Shown one piece after another: positions 35,463 to 47,055 of a stretch of 64,000 nt of DNA (positions are counted from its first letter, which is position 1; each line of letters opens with the position of its first letter). Under the pieces are notes generated by a model. The model made no database searches. It worked only from the letters and a program-made list of their open reading frames with translations, and was not told the DNA's origin. Both the position numbers and the translations under genes were made by a program. The stretch is from Dipteronia dyeriana (lineage: Eukaryota > Streptophyta > Magnoliopsida > Sapindales > Sapindaceae), in contig CM065297.1 of the NCBI GenBank assembly GCA_032871835.1, positions 29,025,598-29,089,597 on the forward strand. The letters are read 5' to 3'.

Positions 35463-37157
35463 TTAAAATCTACTTTTATACATAAACAATTATAATAAAG
35501 AGTTAAATAATCTGTCAAATTTTCTATTATGCAATGTGGGTCAAAACATAATGCAATCAGGTAAATAGTTAGAAACTCCCTATAATAGTCTAACCATTTT
35601 TTTTCATAACTTCAATGCATGTCTCTAATTGTATATCAGATGAACAGTCAACAAATGCACCAACAATATTACAACCCTTAATAATAAATAATTGAGTAGT
35701 AGGATAATAAATACCTAACAAATTGTTAGTAATACTATCAAAAACTTTTAACAAATTATAATTTTTTGTATAAACATCCCAATGGTGTGCATAATGATTG
35801 ATTTGACTAACATTATATTGTATAAAAGAAACTAATAAATCCCTATATTCATAACTTTCACAAAGCAATTTATAAGTAGATTTCCAACGTGTTGAAACAT
35901 TAGGAGAAAATCTAATGGGATGCCTACCTGCCTATTTACAAAATCTTACCCATGCTTTCATAACATTAGGATGTTTCCACAAATATGAGAGGGCATCTTT
36001 AATGGGTTTAAAGAAAGCTTGAAGAATTTTTAATTCTTTTTGAATGCGTAAATTTAAAACATGGCAAGAACATCTTTGATGAATTTTTTTTATTATTGAA
36101 ATAAGGCTTGCATAATTCAATTAAAGCAGGAATAGCTGTCGTATTATTAGAAGCATTATTAAAACCAATTCAAAAAATTTTGCTTTCAATTTATACTCTT
36201 CAAAAATCATTTTCATATTTTTATAAATATTATCAACAATATGTGTATCATCAAAAACTCTAAGTGCAAGAGTTCTTTTTTGTATTGTCCATGCTTTGTC
36301 AATATAATGACAAGTTACACCCAAGTATGATTGCGTTCGCCAATGGTCAGTCCATATGTCTGCACATACGGAAACATGACCTTTATAGTTCACAAAATAC
36401 TTTTTCAAAATCTTTTTTTCTTTTTTATAAATATCGTACAATGTACATGTGAGAGTGGTTCTAGGGACATGACATACAACAGGATTTAATGCTTTATGAC
36501 AATATTTAATAAAATCAACTTTTCACCAAAACTAAAAGGTAAATGTTCTATAGCTACCATCCTAACAAATTCTTTTCTATTAGCTTGATCACTATATTTA
36601 AATAATTGAGTGTTAGAGGTAGAAAACCTGAAAATTTGAGATTGTGTACTCCCCTTGGCATGTTCTACTGGATGACAGGTCAAAATATGCTTCCTATATG
36701 TGTTGTATCCTTCAGATTTAGTCCACTTATATTCTTTAGCACAGTAATTACACACTGCCCAACACGTTCCATCCGGTTTCGTAACTTTTTTCATGTGGAG
36801 AATGAATAAATCAGATTTGATCTGTTTTTTATCCTTCTCTAACACCTCTTCAAAATCTAGATATGTAGCGAAATCGAGTATATTTTTTTATTGGAATGTC
36901 ATATTGCCAGGGCTAGGGCTAGGCTGGCTAGCATTGGGTTTAGAAATTATTAAAGGGGGATTTTGTTTGGCTGGACAGTATAGGGATTTAAGATAGGCTT
37001 GTCGTTGTAGGAACTCATGGTAAGCGGTGTTGTCAAAACCGAAATTATCCGACTGGACCGGATTCGGCTCCGACATATGACCCTTACCGGTCTTGGAAAC
37101 AGAATTCCTTGGTGGAATGTCTCTTACTCCACTTCCACTTCCACTTCCACTTGCCAT
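35463..37157 (-). pseudogene. hAT B transposase, N-terminal and central part
   Basis: Starts at the Met at 37157 (MASGSGSGSGVRDIPPRN). 37157-36888 is open to a stop after GNMTFQ; 36845-36486 holds the BED zinc finger (CNYCAKEYKWTKS, YRKHILTCHP) and VRMVAIEHLPFSFGE; 36441-36121 holds SVCADIWTDHWRTQSYLGVT and CHYIDKAW; 36120-35932 holds CSCHVLNLRIQKEL; 35868-35590 holds IYYPTTQLFIIKG. It is longer in several frames than copy A and so the better template for recognising the family. Frameshifts separate the blocks. Confidence 0.85.
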
Positions 37158-37702
37158 TAAAAAAATGTAAAAAAACTCTTCAAAAAAATTAAAATAAATG
37201 GATGGAAATAAATTTGAAAATTTTGTTGGAAATATATTTGAAATAATTATTTTTAAGGATTTTTAAATGATTTTTAAAAAATAATTGTGATACAATAAAT
37301 ATAAACAAATAAACAATTGACTAATTGATAGATAATTAAGAGAATTGTGAGAGAGTTAGAGAGTTGAGAGAGAAATAGTGTGAAAAGAAATGAACTGGGG
37401 GGTATTTATAGGAAATAAATGGTAAAAGAAAAAAAAAAAAAAACTGTCGTTGGGCCCAACGGTCAGGACGTTGGGCTCCAATGGTCTGCTGAAAGACCGT
37501 TGGGCCCAACGGTTGATTTAAAAAAAAATAAAAAAAATAAAAATTTAAAACCGGAACCATACCACCAGTTCCTGGCCGGTATTTTTTGGAGACGAACCGA
37601 CACCGAACCTTCAGCCCCACGGTTACGATTACGGTTTTGGAACCGGTTCCACGATTCGGGTTACGATTACGATTCATTTCACATGGTTACGGTTCGGTTT
37701 CA

Positions 37703-37886
37703 AAAATTATATAAAAGAAGTTTTTAAAATCATGAAAGTAGCTTTATCTTTTAAAAAAGGAAATTCATTTTAACCCCCATTTTTTTTTTTGTATTTCTAA
37801 CTCTGTCACCAAGCGTGACGTCAAATGTACTGATGCACACCCTAAAATTTGATAATGTTGGAGAGAGTGAGAGAAAACATATATAC
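37703..37886 (-). other. Intron remnant beside exon 3 of carbonic anhydrase
   Basis: AT-rich sequence between the donor of exon 3 (GTATAT at 37886-37881) and the broken right end of hAT B. No coding similarity is seen. Confidence 0.5.
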
Positions 37887-38623
37887 CTTTTTCCATCAAT
37901 TAGATGTTCTGAAGGAGAGTGCCAATGCATCTCTTTAAAGGTGTATTTCTTACCATTTATCTCCATCTCTCTAATATCTCAATTACAGTGTAGCTATAAA
38001 TGCAATACACACGCAAAGTTGATCACCTTTATTTTTTAATTAAAACCCTAAAAGGAAAAACATGGAAGATCAAGAAGAAGCAAAATCAAACAAGTTTAAA
38101 AATAAACAAACAAACCCCGATATAGTAAACCAAATTATCGAGTGTAGCATTAGCAACAGCATCTTATTGCTTGGACATGAGTGTCAATTTCTAGTTGAGG
38201 ACTGTGTTATTCTGTATAATGTTTACAGGAGACTGATTTTTCCCTGATGAACATAAAGCGTATTCTAGTTTCAACGTCCCCCAGTTGCTAGAGCCAATTG
38301 TCCACTGTAGTTGAAATCAACTGAGTCTAACCCTGAACAAATAAATTTTTATTCATATATGATTTATACATCAATAAATACAATACATAACTCATGTTAA
38401 CATCGTTTAGGTAGAATTTTGAATGTATAGATCGAAAATATGCAAAAAGTAAGGAAATAAAATGATAAGTACCATCATTATCGATGACTGCCAAAGCCAA
38501 GTCGAGGAACAATGGAATGGCAATGATGGAGAGTGGGATTTTAGAGATCATTTTTGGCTCTCAGTTTCCTCAACTACAATATAGAGTCTACCTTTCTATA
38601 TAAAGTCAATTTATATAGTGTAA

Positions 38624-38903
38624 GGGCCAGATTGGTATTTCTTTTGAAAAGTTAAAATCAGCTTATATTATAATCTTGTAATAAAATGATTCTCGGTAAA
38701 ACTTCCAAAAATAATTAATTGATATTCTAACAAGTTTTGACAACGATTTTGTGAAGTATGTGGATGTTTACTATTTTTGAGAGATATATTAGTTTTAAAA
38801 ATACAATTAACCAAACATCTATTGATTAACTTCATAGCTGATTATTCCTTCGACATAGCTAATAGTGATTATTATAAAAGTTATAGCAATACCAAACTGG
38901 CTC
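38624..38903. mobile_element. MITE-like element
   Basis: The ends are inverted: GGGCCAGATTGGTATTTCTT on the left and, reverse-complemented, GAGCCAGTTTGGTATTGCTA on the right. Size about 280 bp, AT-rich and non-coding. Flanking bases do not give a clear target duplication, so the class (hAT-like or Mutator-like) stays open. Confidence 0.45.
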
Positions 38904-39127
38904 TTCTTGAAAGTGATTATAGAATAATCTAATTTTACTTTTAATGAATCTGAATCTTTTAAAATATCATTATTACCTTATGAAATCAAGTTAAAATCAT
39001 TTATATGCCATATATCATTTCAAAATTAAATATTCTACTTAAATATTTATTTGATTCATAAAATCTCTTTTTATTGTTCTTACGGAATTTGTTTTTTTCC
39101 AATTTAAATATTATACTTTAATATTGA

Positions 39128-39179
<52 letters not shown>

Positions 39180-39426
39180 CGAAAAATCGAAGTAGGGTTC
39201 TTGAAAGTGATTATGGAATAATCTAATTCATAATTTAATGAATCGTTTAAAATATCATTATTACCCTTAAGAAATCATGTTAAAATCATTTATATACCTT
39301 ATTTATTTTCAAAATTAAATATTCTATAAACATAATGATTTGATTTATAAAATCTTTTTATTGATCTTATGGAATTTTTTTTCTAATTTAAATATTTTAC
39401 ATAAATATTCATTTAATATATATAAC
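38904..39426 (+). repeat. ~245-bp tandem array, left part
   Basis: Two units of a repeat that includes AGTGATTATRGAATAATCTA, AAATATCATTATTACC and TTAAAATCATTTATAT. A TA microsatellite of about 45 bp (39129-39173) has expanded inside the first unit. The second unit is interrupted at 39427 by a solo LTR and resumes at 50184. Confidence 0.8.
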
Positions 39427-39631
39427 TGTAGTAACAAAAAAAAAAAACACAAATACTAAGGCCTAATAAAGCCCAGGGCCCAATAATCAAAGCCTAATAA
39501 AAATACCCACATCAATCAAAATCAAACTTGGACCAAATCAAGTCGTTGAAGAATCTTTCACAATTAAGACTATAACGTCTACATCAATGCAATTAAAACT
39601 ATAACGTCTACATCAATGGCATTAAGACTGT

Positions 39632-41386
39632 TGTTGGGATTATGTTCAATAGAAAGAGTGTAATAATGTATTTGATAATCTTTTCATATTAATAAAAGTG
39701 ATTTCTAGGTTAACAAATCTTATAGCAATTATAGTTTAATTATTATAATTGTCACTAGTAAATAATCATAAGGTCAAAAGACTATGAAAAAAGAAGAATT
39801 GTTCATACATCTGGATATGTATGAGGTAGACACAATTCTTTAGTTAGTCTTAAATAATATTCACAACTTAAAATAAAAGGTTGGGCGCTTTTATTCTGTT
39901 GAAGTTGTAGATTCTTTTGCTAGCATTTGAGATGGATCAAATGAGTTATTATGAGTCTAAAATCATCAAAGTGTAGTATCTTTGGGTAAAAGAATCTAGT
40001 GCACTGAGTACATTAAATAAGATCACAATGAAATGTTTTATCTAGAACCATCACTGGATAAAAGTTTCCACTTGAAGATAATCGGAGAGTCTATCTCAAT
40101 CCTGAAATAAATAATGGACTTATGGTTGCAAGTGTTATCATTTGAGCTATCAATAAGAATGATTATATAGCATAGTCTATCCGCAATAGTTTGGTGGTAT
40201 TCATTTGTTAATCGATAGAGGACTTCATTTATAGATATGGACATCATAACTCCATTTATTTAATGAGAGTAGAATATCATCATATGGATGTCTTGAGGTA
40301 TTGGATATTAAATCTTAACGTTAAGTTTTCAATAGTGTTTATTGAAATATGGTTTCTGGACAAGTAAATATATCCAAGTTCAAAATGTGGTCATATGAGT
40401 AATTATTGTAACTTGGAGAGCTATAGGCTTTCTATGAGCTCTTGACGATTACTGGTATTCTTCACGAGGATACACTTTCTCCATTAAGATTGTCTATGGT
40501 ATGAATGAGCAATATTATCTTATTTTATCCTTATGTAAGAGTTCAATATTTAGTTATTTAGTGTAATACACTAAAATTAATAGATCGGACCTAAGTGAAA
40601 CATTTGTTTATTGTGATTAGGTTATGTCTATTAGAGCTTAAATTTAGATAGCCCGTTAAGATCCCCAATCCACACGAACTTGCATGGATCACTTAATATA
40701 TTATACCGGACCAATTTAGGGGTCCATCTAGAATTGTATTAAGGCATGTGGACTTGTTTCTTTTAGTAAGAATAAGTCTAGTTTACATGTCGACTTTTTA
40801 TTTAAGTCCAATGGATTTAATAAAATAGAAAAAAAAATATTTGGCCCATATATATTGGCTTGGACGGCAAAGGCTATATATAATAGCTTATTATATTGTT
40901 TTTTATTTTTTTTATTTAATTAAATGAAAATTAATTAGTTTGTTAATTAATTATTTATTTAATTAAAAGTCAAAATCTTTTTCCTAGTAGGAGAAGGTCT
41001 CCTAGAGTCATATTACTGTTGGTAATATGATAAGTATCAAATACTATATTTGATAAGTAGATAAATAGAAGGAATTTATTTATATAGTCAAATTAGGAAG
41101 TATTTGATTTCTATTAGGACTCTAATTGACAATTAGTCAAATTAGAAAGATTTTGATTTAGTCATAATTTAATTTATATTCAATAACTGGTTATTGAATA
41201 AATACACTATTTGAGTTAGATTAGGAGTCTTGGTGTGTTAAAGAAAACCCAAATTTTGATAGGAGTCTTGGTGAAGTAGAAATCTTCTTTCCATAAGGAT
41301 TTTCGGCCACCTATATATACTCCTATATAGAATTTCGACCAAGACATAATTTTTTACGTGGGAAGTTGGTTTTTATTTTTTTATAG

Positions 41387-41421
<35 letters not shown>

Positions 41422-41914
41422 TTCTACCAACTCATAGATATTGTGTATTTAATTCGACCAAGGAGAAGAGGAAGAGGAATGTTTTGTTTTCAATAGTGCA
41501 CTAGTAGCCTTTACATCAAAAGGTTTTGTTTACAACATCGAATCAAGGTTCACGAGAGTTTCAATCAAATAGATTGATAATTCACAAGTGACCGTACGTT
41601 CTTGGGTTTTCTTTTGGAGGATTATTGTGACTAACAAAGAAGAATATTTTGTTTGTTTTCATCCTTAGGTATACAATTAAAAGAAAGGAAGCTCACACTC
41701 CTAGGTGATTCACGTTCGTGATTGGATTGGAAGATCTTGCGGATTCAATTCGACGCTAGATCAATCGTGGCGAAAAAAAAAGAAGGTAAGATAATTTTAA
41801 TATACGTCAATTAATCTAAGGTTAAGGTTCTTTCTATTAAAGAGGAAAATTTTTAAAATATACCAAACCCTAATTTTATGCTTCCACAACGCTTTGAACC
41901 GATTTTTCCTTACA
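39632..41914 (+). repeat. 5' LTR of copia element C
   Basis: Pairs with 47056-49310 and with the solo LTR 33140-35462. It holds a TA microsatellite at 41389-41416 and a 60-codon frame near 40264 (MRVEYHHMDVLRYWILNLN) that is preserved, with substitutions, in all three LTR copies. Confidence 0.92.
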
Positions 41915-41932
41915 ATTGGTATCAGAGTCTGG
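41915..41932 (+). other. tRNA-iMet primer binding site (copia C)
   Basis: ATTGGTATCAGAGTCTGGTT follows the 5' LTR directly; it matches initiator tRNA-Met except T for C after GAG. Confidence 0.85.
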
Positions 41933-42061
41933 TTGTACCCTTGATTAATTGATGTATATATACGTGAATCTATTTCTTTTATTATAAATATAAATGTTTT
42001 AGAAAAAGATGACACTCTTGGTATTTGCATATATATTTACATTGGAATGTGTGTATGTATG

Positions 42062-42113
<52 letters not shown>

Positions 42114-43316
42114 TTATGTGGTTTTTTATTATTCAATTTTGGTCCTAAAATTTCAATGTATTTTTGTTTTGGGATTGTAACAAAAAGGGCGACTTATTAT
42201 AGCCATAATTTCCTTCCTGGTAGTTAGTTTTTTTATTGTTATAATAAAAAAACTGCAGTATTTTATTACTTAAAATATTGTTGTAATATATTCAAGTATC
42301 GAAGATTCGAAGATTCGAAGATTTGAAGATTTGAAGATTTGGGAGCAACCGGAACAAGTTTGGTACCGTGCGCACCATAGCAACAATCGTACGTGCGAAT
42401 GAGCACGAGCCACGATTGTTGTGGCATGGGCTGTGCACGGCAACCCTATGGATCCCATGGGATACGCACAGTAGCCCTTTATGGAGCTAAGGGGTGCCCA
42501 CACCCATGGGAGGCAGCCAAGGGTGTCCAAACGGACGATGGTCGTGTGAAGACTTGTTCACTAAGAAATGAGTTTTTTGTATTCCAAAAATTGTAATTTA
42601 CTTGTTTTTCTAGGATGGACCAAAATTGTAGCTATTTATATTTTCGTAAATATTACAATATTTGTTGTTGTATGATAACATGTCATGTAGAATATGAGTG
42701 TCACTCATATATCTCTTTTAGTATGAACATGCATTAAATGGTTTAGGTATCTAATTGGCATCTAGATAACTTGGTAAATCATTCTATGGAATTTGATCAC
42801 ACACCTTAAATAATTGAGTGGGGGAAGGTGTTTTGGAACACCTACCGCCTCAAAGTTTAGTTGAGCTTTATGTTTCGTGTAATAACCCCCAAAAGGGTAT
42901 TCATGAATGGAATTTAGCAATATGCTTCTTTACAAGGATAGACTGGATAATTTGCCCAAACGATATCTACTCCCAAAGAAGGGGTATCGTGAGGGAATAT
43001 ACCAAAAGTCGATAACTTGGTAACACACTCAATGTGATTTTATTAATATCCTCCCAAGAGTTCTTGTTAATAAAATCACTGATATTAATAAAATCACAAG
43101 GCTAAAATTGAAAACATTGGTTGTTATGTTAACAATTAGGTTGGACCTAGTCCAACTAGTAAATGGTGCGAACTCCCAAATTAGGCGTGACATTTATAGG
43201 TGTTGGATCACCGTTGAATTTTACGATTGAATTATTTTATATAATTCAAGATAAATATTCCAAAGTGCTTTATCATGATTATTTACTTATATAATTTTTG
43301 TTATTATAAAGAAATC
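41933..43316 (+). other. Untranslated leader of copia element C
   Basis: Contains a TA microsatellite (42067-42110), a run of GAAGATTC/TTG 9-mers (42298-42341) and a GC-richer block (42345-42545). No recognisable product is encoded; the small frames here have no features. Confidence 0.6.
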
Positions 43317-44058
43317 ATGACCCCATCCCTAATCAACATCCTAAAAGACAACATTTTAACTGGTGATAATTATGTCACATGGAAAAGGAAAATTGGACTT
43401 TTATTGCAATCTGAAAAGCATAAGTTTGTTATGTGTACTCCTAAACCACTTACTCCTACTAATGAATCTAATCATGAGCAAAGGGATGAGTATCAGCAGT
43501 GGAAGTCTTCAGATCAGATTGCTAAATGTTACATTACGGCCACCGTTTTCGACGTGTTGCAGCAGCAACATGAAGGAATAGAGACTGATAACGATATAAT
43601 GTTGTCTCTAGAAGAGATGTTTGCTATGAAGTCTAGAAAGACTAAGAGAGAGGCAGTGATTTCTTTCATGTATCTTAGGATAAAACCTGGATAGGCTATG
43701 AAAGATCACATGGTGAAAGCCATAGCTCATCTCAACATTGTTGAACTCAATAGTGGCTGAGATAAATAGTGAGACAAAAATTGACATGATTGTCAACTCA
43801 TTGTCGGATTCCTTTGATTAGTTCAAGTTGAACTACACCTTGAACAATAAGGAATGCACCTTGAAGGGCCTGATGCAAGATGATCAAAGCACCAAGAAAA
43901 TCCTTGTGAAAGGCAAGGGTAAAGAGATTCGTACGGTTAGTAAAGTTGATACTGTTAAGACCCGTAAAAAGGTCAAGAAACAACAGAATAAAAAGAAACT
44001 TAGGCCTAACTAGAAGGGGTTCAGGGAAAGAAAGAGACTGAATGAGAATAAATTCAAC
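43317..44058 (+). pseudogene. Copia C Gag, lacking zinc knuckle and protease
   Basis: Starts at ATG 43317 (MTPSLINILKDNILTGDNY). The first piece ends at a stop at 43693 after YLRIKPG; further Gag motifs (AHLNIVELNSG; LNNKECTLKGLM) continue in other frames, followed by a Lys-rich stretch at 43900-44010. Where the zinc knuckle and the DSGA protease motif should be, the sequence passes straight to INVYYVPQFKRNLISVSCL, so those parts are deleted. Confidence 0.85.
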
Positions 44059-45420
44059 TTGCGTTTAGGCAATATAGTGTTGGTGCTTACTAGTGTAGTG
44101 GGAGATATTAGAATCAATTTAGATTATTATAGGCATTTAGATTTAATAAACGTTTATTATGTACCTCAATTTAAACGGAATTTAATCTCGGTTTCTTGTT
44201 TAAATAAATTTGGATATTCGGTTAGTTTTACTAAAGCTTTTATTATTAGTAGGAGTAACAAATTTGTTTGCAAAGGTACATTGGAAAAAGGTTTATTCTA
44301 TTTGCATAGCAATATCTCTCACTCGTTAGACACGAAATCAATGCAACCTAATCATAAAAGAGTAAAGTTATCAAAAAATGAAACCTATCTATGGCATTTG
44401 CGCCTAGGTCATATTAACCTTGATAGGATCAAAAGATTGGTTAGTGATGGACCTTTAAGTGACTTAAAGGTCGATGTTCTACCAACTTATGAATCTTTTT
44501 TGGAAGGTAAGTTGACCAAAAGGTCGTTTAAGACAAAAGGCACAAGAGCCACCGAATGTTTAGGATTGATACACACTGATGTGTGTGGTCCCATGAGCAT
44601 TCAAACTAGAGGTAGATATGAGTACTTTATCACTTTCATAGATGAATACTCGAGAATTGGTTGTGTATTTCATGAGACATAAGTCGGATACTTTTGACAT
44701 GTTCAAAGCATTTAAAGCTGAAGTTGAAAATCAGCTAGTGAAACACATAAAAATCTTGAGATCTGATCGTGGTGGAGAATATCTATCTGATGAGTTTTAG
44801 CAATATCTTATTGATAATGGGACAATTTCTCATTTTTTTACGCTAGGTACACCTCAACAAAATGGGGTGGTGGAAAGGAGAAATAGAACTCTTTTGGACA
44901 TGGTTAGATCTATGTTGAGTTATTCAACGCTCCTTAATTCTTTTTGGGGATATGCTTTACAAACCGCTATATACATTCTAAACGATGTACCATCTAAGTC
45001 GGTTCCTAAAACATCGCATGAATTGTGGACTAGTCGAAAGCCTAGTTTACAACACTTAAGGATATTTGGATGTCCTGTGCACGTTTTAAAAGGAAAGACA
45101 GAAATGATGGAGTCCCGTTTAGAAACATGCATATTTGTAGGGTATCCAAAAGGAACCAAAGGATATTATTTTTATAGTTATTTAGATCTTAAAGTATTTG
45201 TTTCGACAAATGCTAAATTATGGAAGAGGACTATATGAATAATTTTGTGTCTAAAAGTAGAATTGTCCTTAATGAGCTTTCAGAAAATACAATTCCATAA
45301 GAGGTTTCACAACCTTGCCTAATTACAAGTTCTGTACCAACATAAGATCAACAATCTACCATTCCTCATCATAGTGGGAGGGTTAGTAGACAACCCGAGA
45401 GATACATCGGTCTAGAATAA
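44059..45420 (+). pseudogene. Copia C integrase remnant
   Basis: 44059-44682 holds LISVSCLNKFGYSVSF, GAG-pre-integrase (LWHLRLGHINLDR) and the integrase start (LIHTDVCGPM, FIDEYSR; the second usual Asp is Glu-flanked). After a shift, RSDRGGEYLSDEF is followed by a stop; 44867-45238 reads [19 protein letters not shown] with the catalytic Glu kept, and continues to [20 protein letters not shown]. Near 45390 RQPERYIGLE marks the integrase C-terminus. Frameshifts and stops separate the parts. Confidence 0.88.
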
Positions 45421-47041
45421 TCAGTAGAGAATATCCTGGACAACGATGATTCCTACACGTACAAGAAAGCTATGGAAGATGTTCATTGTCGCCATTGGCA
45501 AAAGGCAATGCAATCCAAAATTGAATCTATGTTCAAAAATAAATTCTTGTCTCTTGTGGACTTGCCTAGAGGGATAAAATTCATTGGGTGTAAATGGGTA
45601 TACAAAAGGAAGAGAGGAATGGATGGAAATGTGGAAACCTTTACAGCTAGATTGGTAGCTAAAGGTTACACACAGAAAGAAGGTATCGATTATGAAGAAA
45701 CCTTCTCTCATGTGGTCATGCTTAAATCCATTAGGATACTCTTATTCATTACGACATCTCTAGACCTAGAGATTTGGCAAATGGACGTCAAGACAACTTT
45801 TCTTAATAAAAGTCTTGACAAAAGCATCTATAGGATGCAACCAGAAGGATACATGAAAAAGACCGAGAGAAAAAGGTATACAAGTTGTAAAGATCTATAA
45901 ATGGATTAAAGCAAGCATCTAGATCCTGGAACATAAGGTTCGATCAAGCTGTGAAAAGTTTAGGATTTATTCAAAACCTTGACGAACCCTATGTATACAA
46001 AAGGATTAAAGGTGACAAGTTGGTTTTCCTAGTTCATTACGTTTAATGATATATTACTCATCAGAAACGATGTAGGTGTATTGACATTAGTAAAAGAATG
46101 GTGAGCAAAACAATTTGATATGAAGGACATAGGAGAAGCAAGTTATATTGTTGGTATCCAAGTTATAAGAGATAGAAAGAATAAGAACGATTGCCATATC
46201 CCAAGCTTCATATATAGATAAAATCTTGCCTAGATTTTCTATGCAAGATTCTAAGAAAGGTATGTTACCTTTCAGACATGGAATCGAAGCAATTCATGAG
46301 TAGGGTTCTAAGGAACAAGTTCCTATGAATGAGCATGAAGAGCAATTCATGAGTAGGGTTCCATATGCCTAGGTAGTTAGGAGTCTCATGTATACAATGC
46401 TCTGCACTAGACCAGATATTTATTTTGTTGTTGACATAGTTAGCAGGTTTCAATCGAAACCTGGTCCTGATCGCTGGACAACAGTCAAGCATATTTTCAA
46501 GTATCTCAAAAGAACGAGAGATTACATGCTTGTATACTCTGGAGGGGATTTAATTCTCGTTGGGTATACAAATTTTGATATCCAATCAGATTCTGACTCC
46601 AGAAGATCAACATCAGGATCTGTGTTTACACTTGGAGAAGGGGCAGTCATGTGAAGGAGTATCAAGCAATCTTGTATTATTGATTCCACCATGGAAGTTG
46701 AGTATATTGCCGCATGCGAGGCTGCTAAAGAGATTGTCTGGCTCTGCCAATTCTTGATTGACTTAGAAGTGGTTCCTGATGCGAATAAGAAGATCACTAT
46801 CTATTGTGACAATAATGGAGCAATGGCTAATTCGAGAGAACCAAGAAGTCATAAGAGAGGGAAACATATTGAAAGAAAGTATCACCTTTTAAGGCAAATT
46901 GTGCATAGGGGAGACGTGACGATAACCAAGATCACGTCAGTAGAAAATCTAGCTGATCCCTTCACAAAGGCTCTTCCACAAAAGTGTTTTGATGGGCACC
47001 TGGAAAATATGGGGATAAGAGATATGACACATTTGCTATAG
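45421..47041 (+). pseudogene. Copia C reverse transcriptase and RNase H remnant
   Basis: 45472-45900: RT N-terminus (GCKWVYKRKRGMDGN, RLVAKGYTQKEGIDYEET, MDVKTTFLNKSLD). 45900-46260 is shifted and the catalytic YVDD box is destroyed (near 46040 the frame reads YV then stops). 46388-46654: RT end and RNase H start (LCTRPDIYFVVD, SDSDSRRSTSGS). 46691-47041: RNase H (EVEYIAACEAAKEIVWL, IYCDNNGAMANS, KRGKHIERKY, LADPFTKALP), stop TAG at 47039, just before the polypurine tract. Confidence 0.88.
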
Positions 47042-47042
47042 A

Positions 47043-47055
47043 GCAAGTGGGAGAT
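47043..47055 (+). other. Polypurine tract of copia element C
   Basis: GCAAGTGGGAGAT directly precedes TGTTGGG of the 3' LTR; identical in form to the tract of copia element A. Confidence 0.82.

Larger units (their letters stand above)
32050..37702 (-). mobile_element. hAT transposon copy B in carbonic anhydrase intron
   Basis: The left end reads TAGACATGCGCAAGGTTCC, the same inverted terminal repeat as hAT A; the 8 bases before it are CGAAGGAG. The right end is lost: similarity to hAT A stops at ACGGTTCGGTTTCA near 37702, about 30 bp before the expected terminus. The body is collinear with hAT A, about 3.3 kb once the solo LTR at 33140-35462 is removed. With one terminus missing and a broken transposase it is immobile. 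Confidence 0.82.
31328..38551 (-). pseudogene. Alpha carbonic anhydrase pseudogene, split by hAT B
   Basis: Six exon-like segments on the minus strand: 38551-38473 (signal peptide, MISKIPLSIIAIPLFLDLAL, donor GTACTT); 38332-38131 (NWGTLKLEYALCSSGKNQSP, NATLDN); 37977-37887 (MEINGKKYTFKEMHWHSPSE, donor GTATAT); 31912-31806 (ELHLV, TEDGSTAVNGIL, VDPFLAK, donor GTAAAT); 31692-31520 (KFYRYLGSFTTSAFKGDVIW, donor GTATTT); 31426-31328 (VAALKAPLTLEYKDNAR, PLNV, TGA). The two His of HWH and the His of ELH, which in the family hold the catalytic zinc, are all present. The enzyme interconverts CO2 and bicarbonate and the signal peptide implies a secreted form. Defects: frameshift before NWGTL, stops after TVLN and after ELHLVR, a shift in KKLSKKQ, and TTSAF where TPPCT is usual. 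hAT B (32050-37702) lies in the third intron. Confidence 0.85.

Noticed and set aside
38062..38247. Plus-strand frame starting MEDQEEAKSNK
   Set aside because: It overlaps carbonic anhydrase exon 2 on the other strand and has no recognisable content.
41915..41932. tRNA-like TGGTATCAGAGT motifs here and at four other places
   Set aside because: They are primer binding sites beside LTRs, complementary to tRNA-iMet, not tRNA genes.
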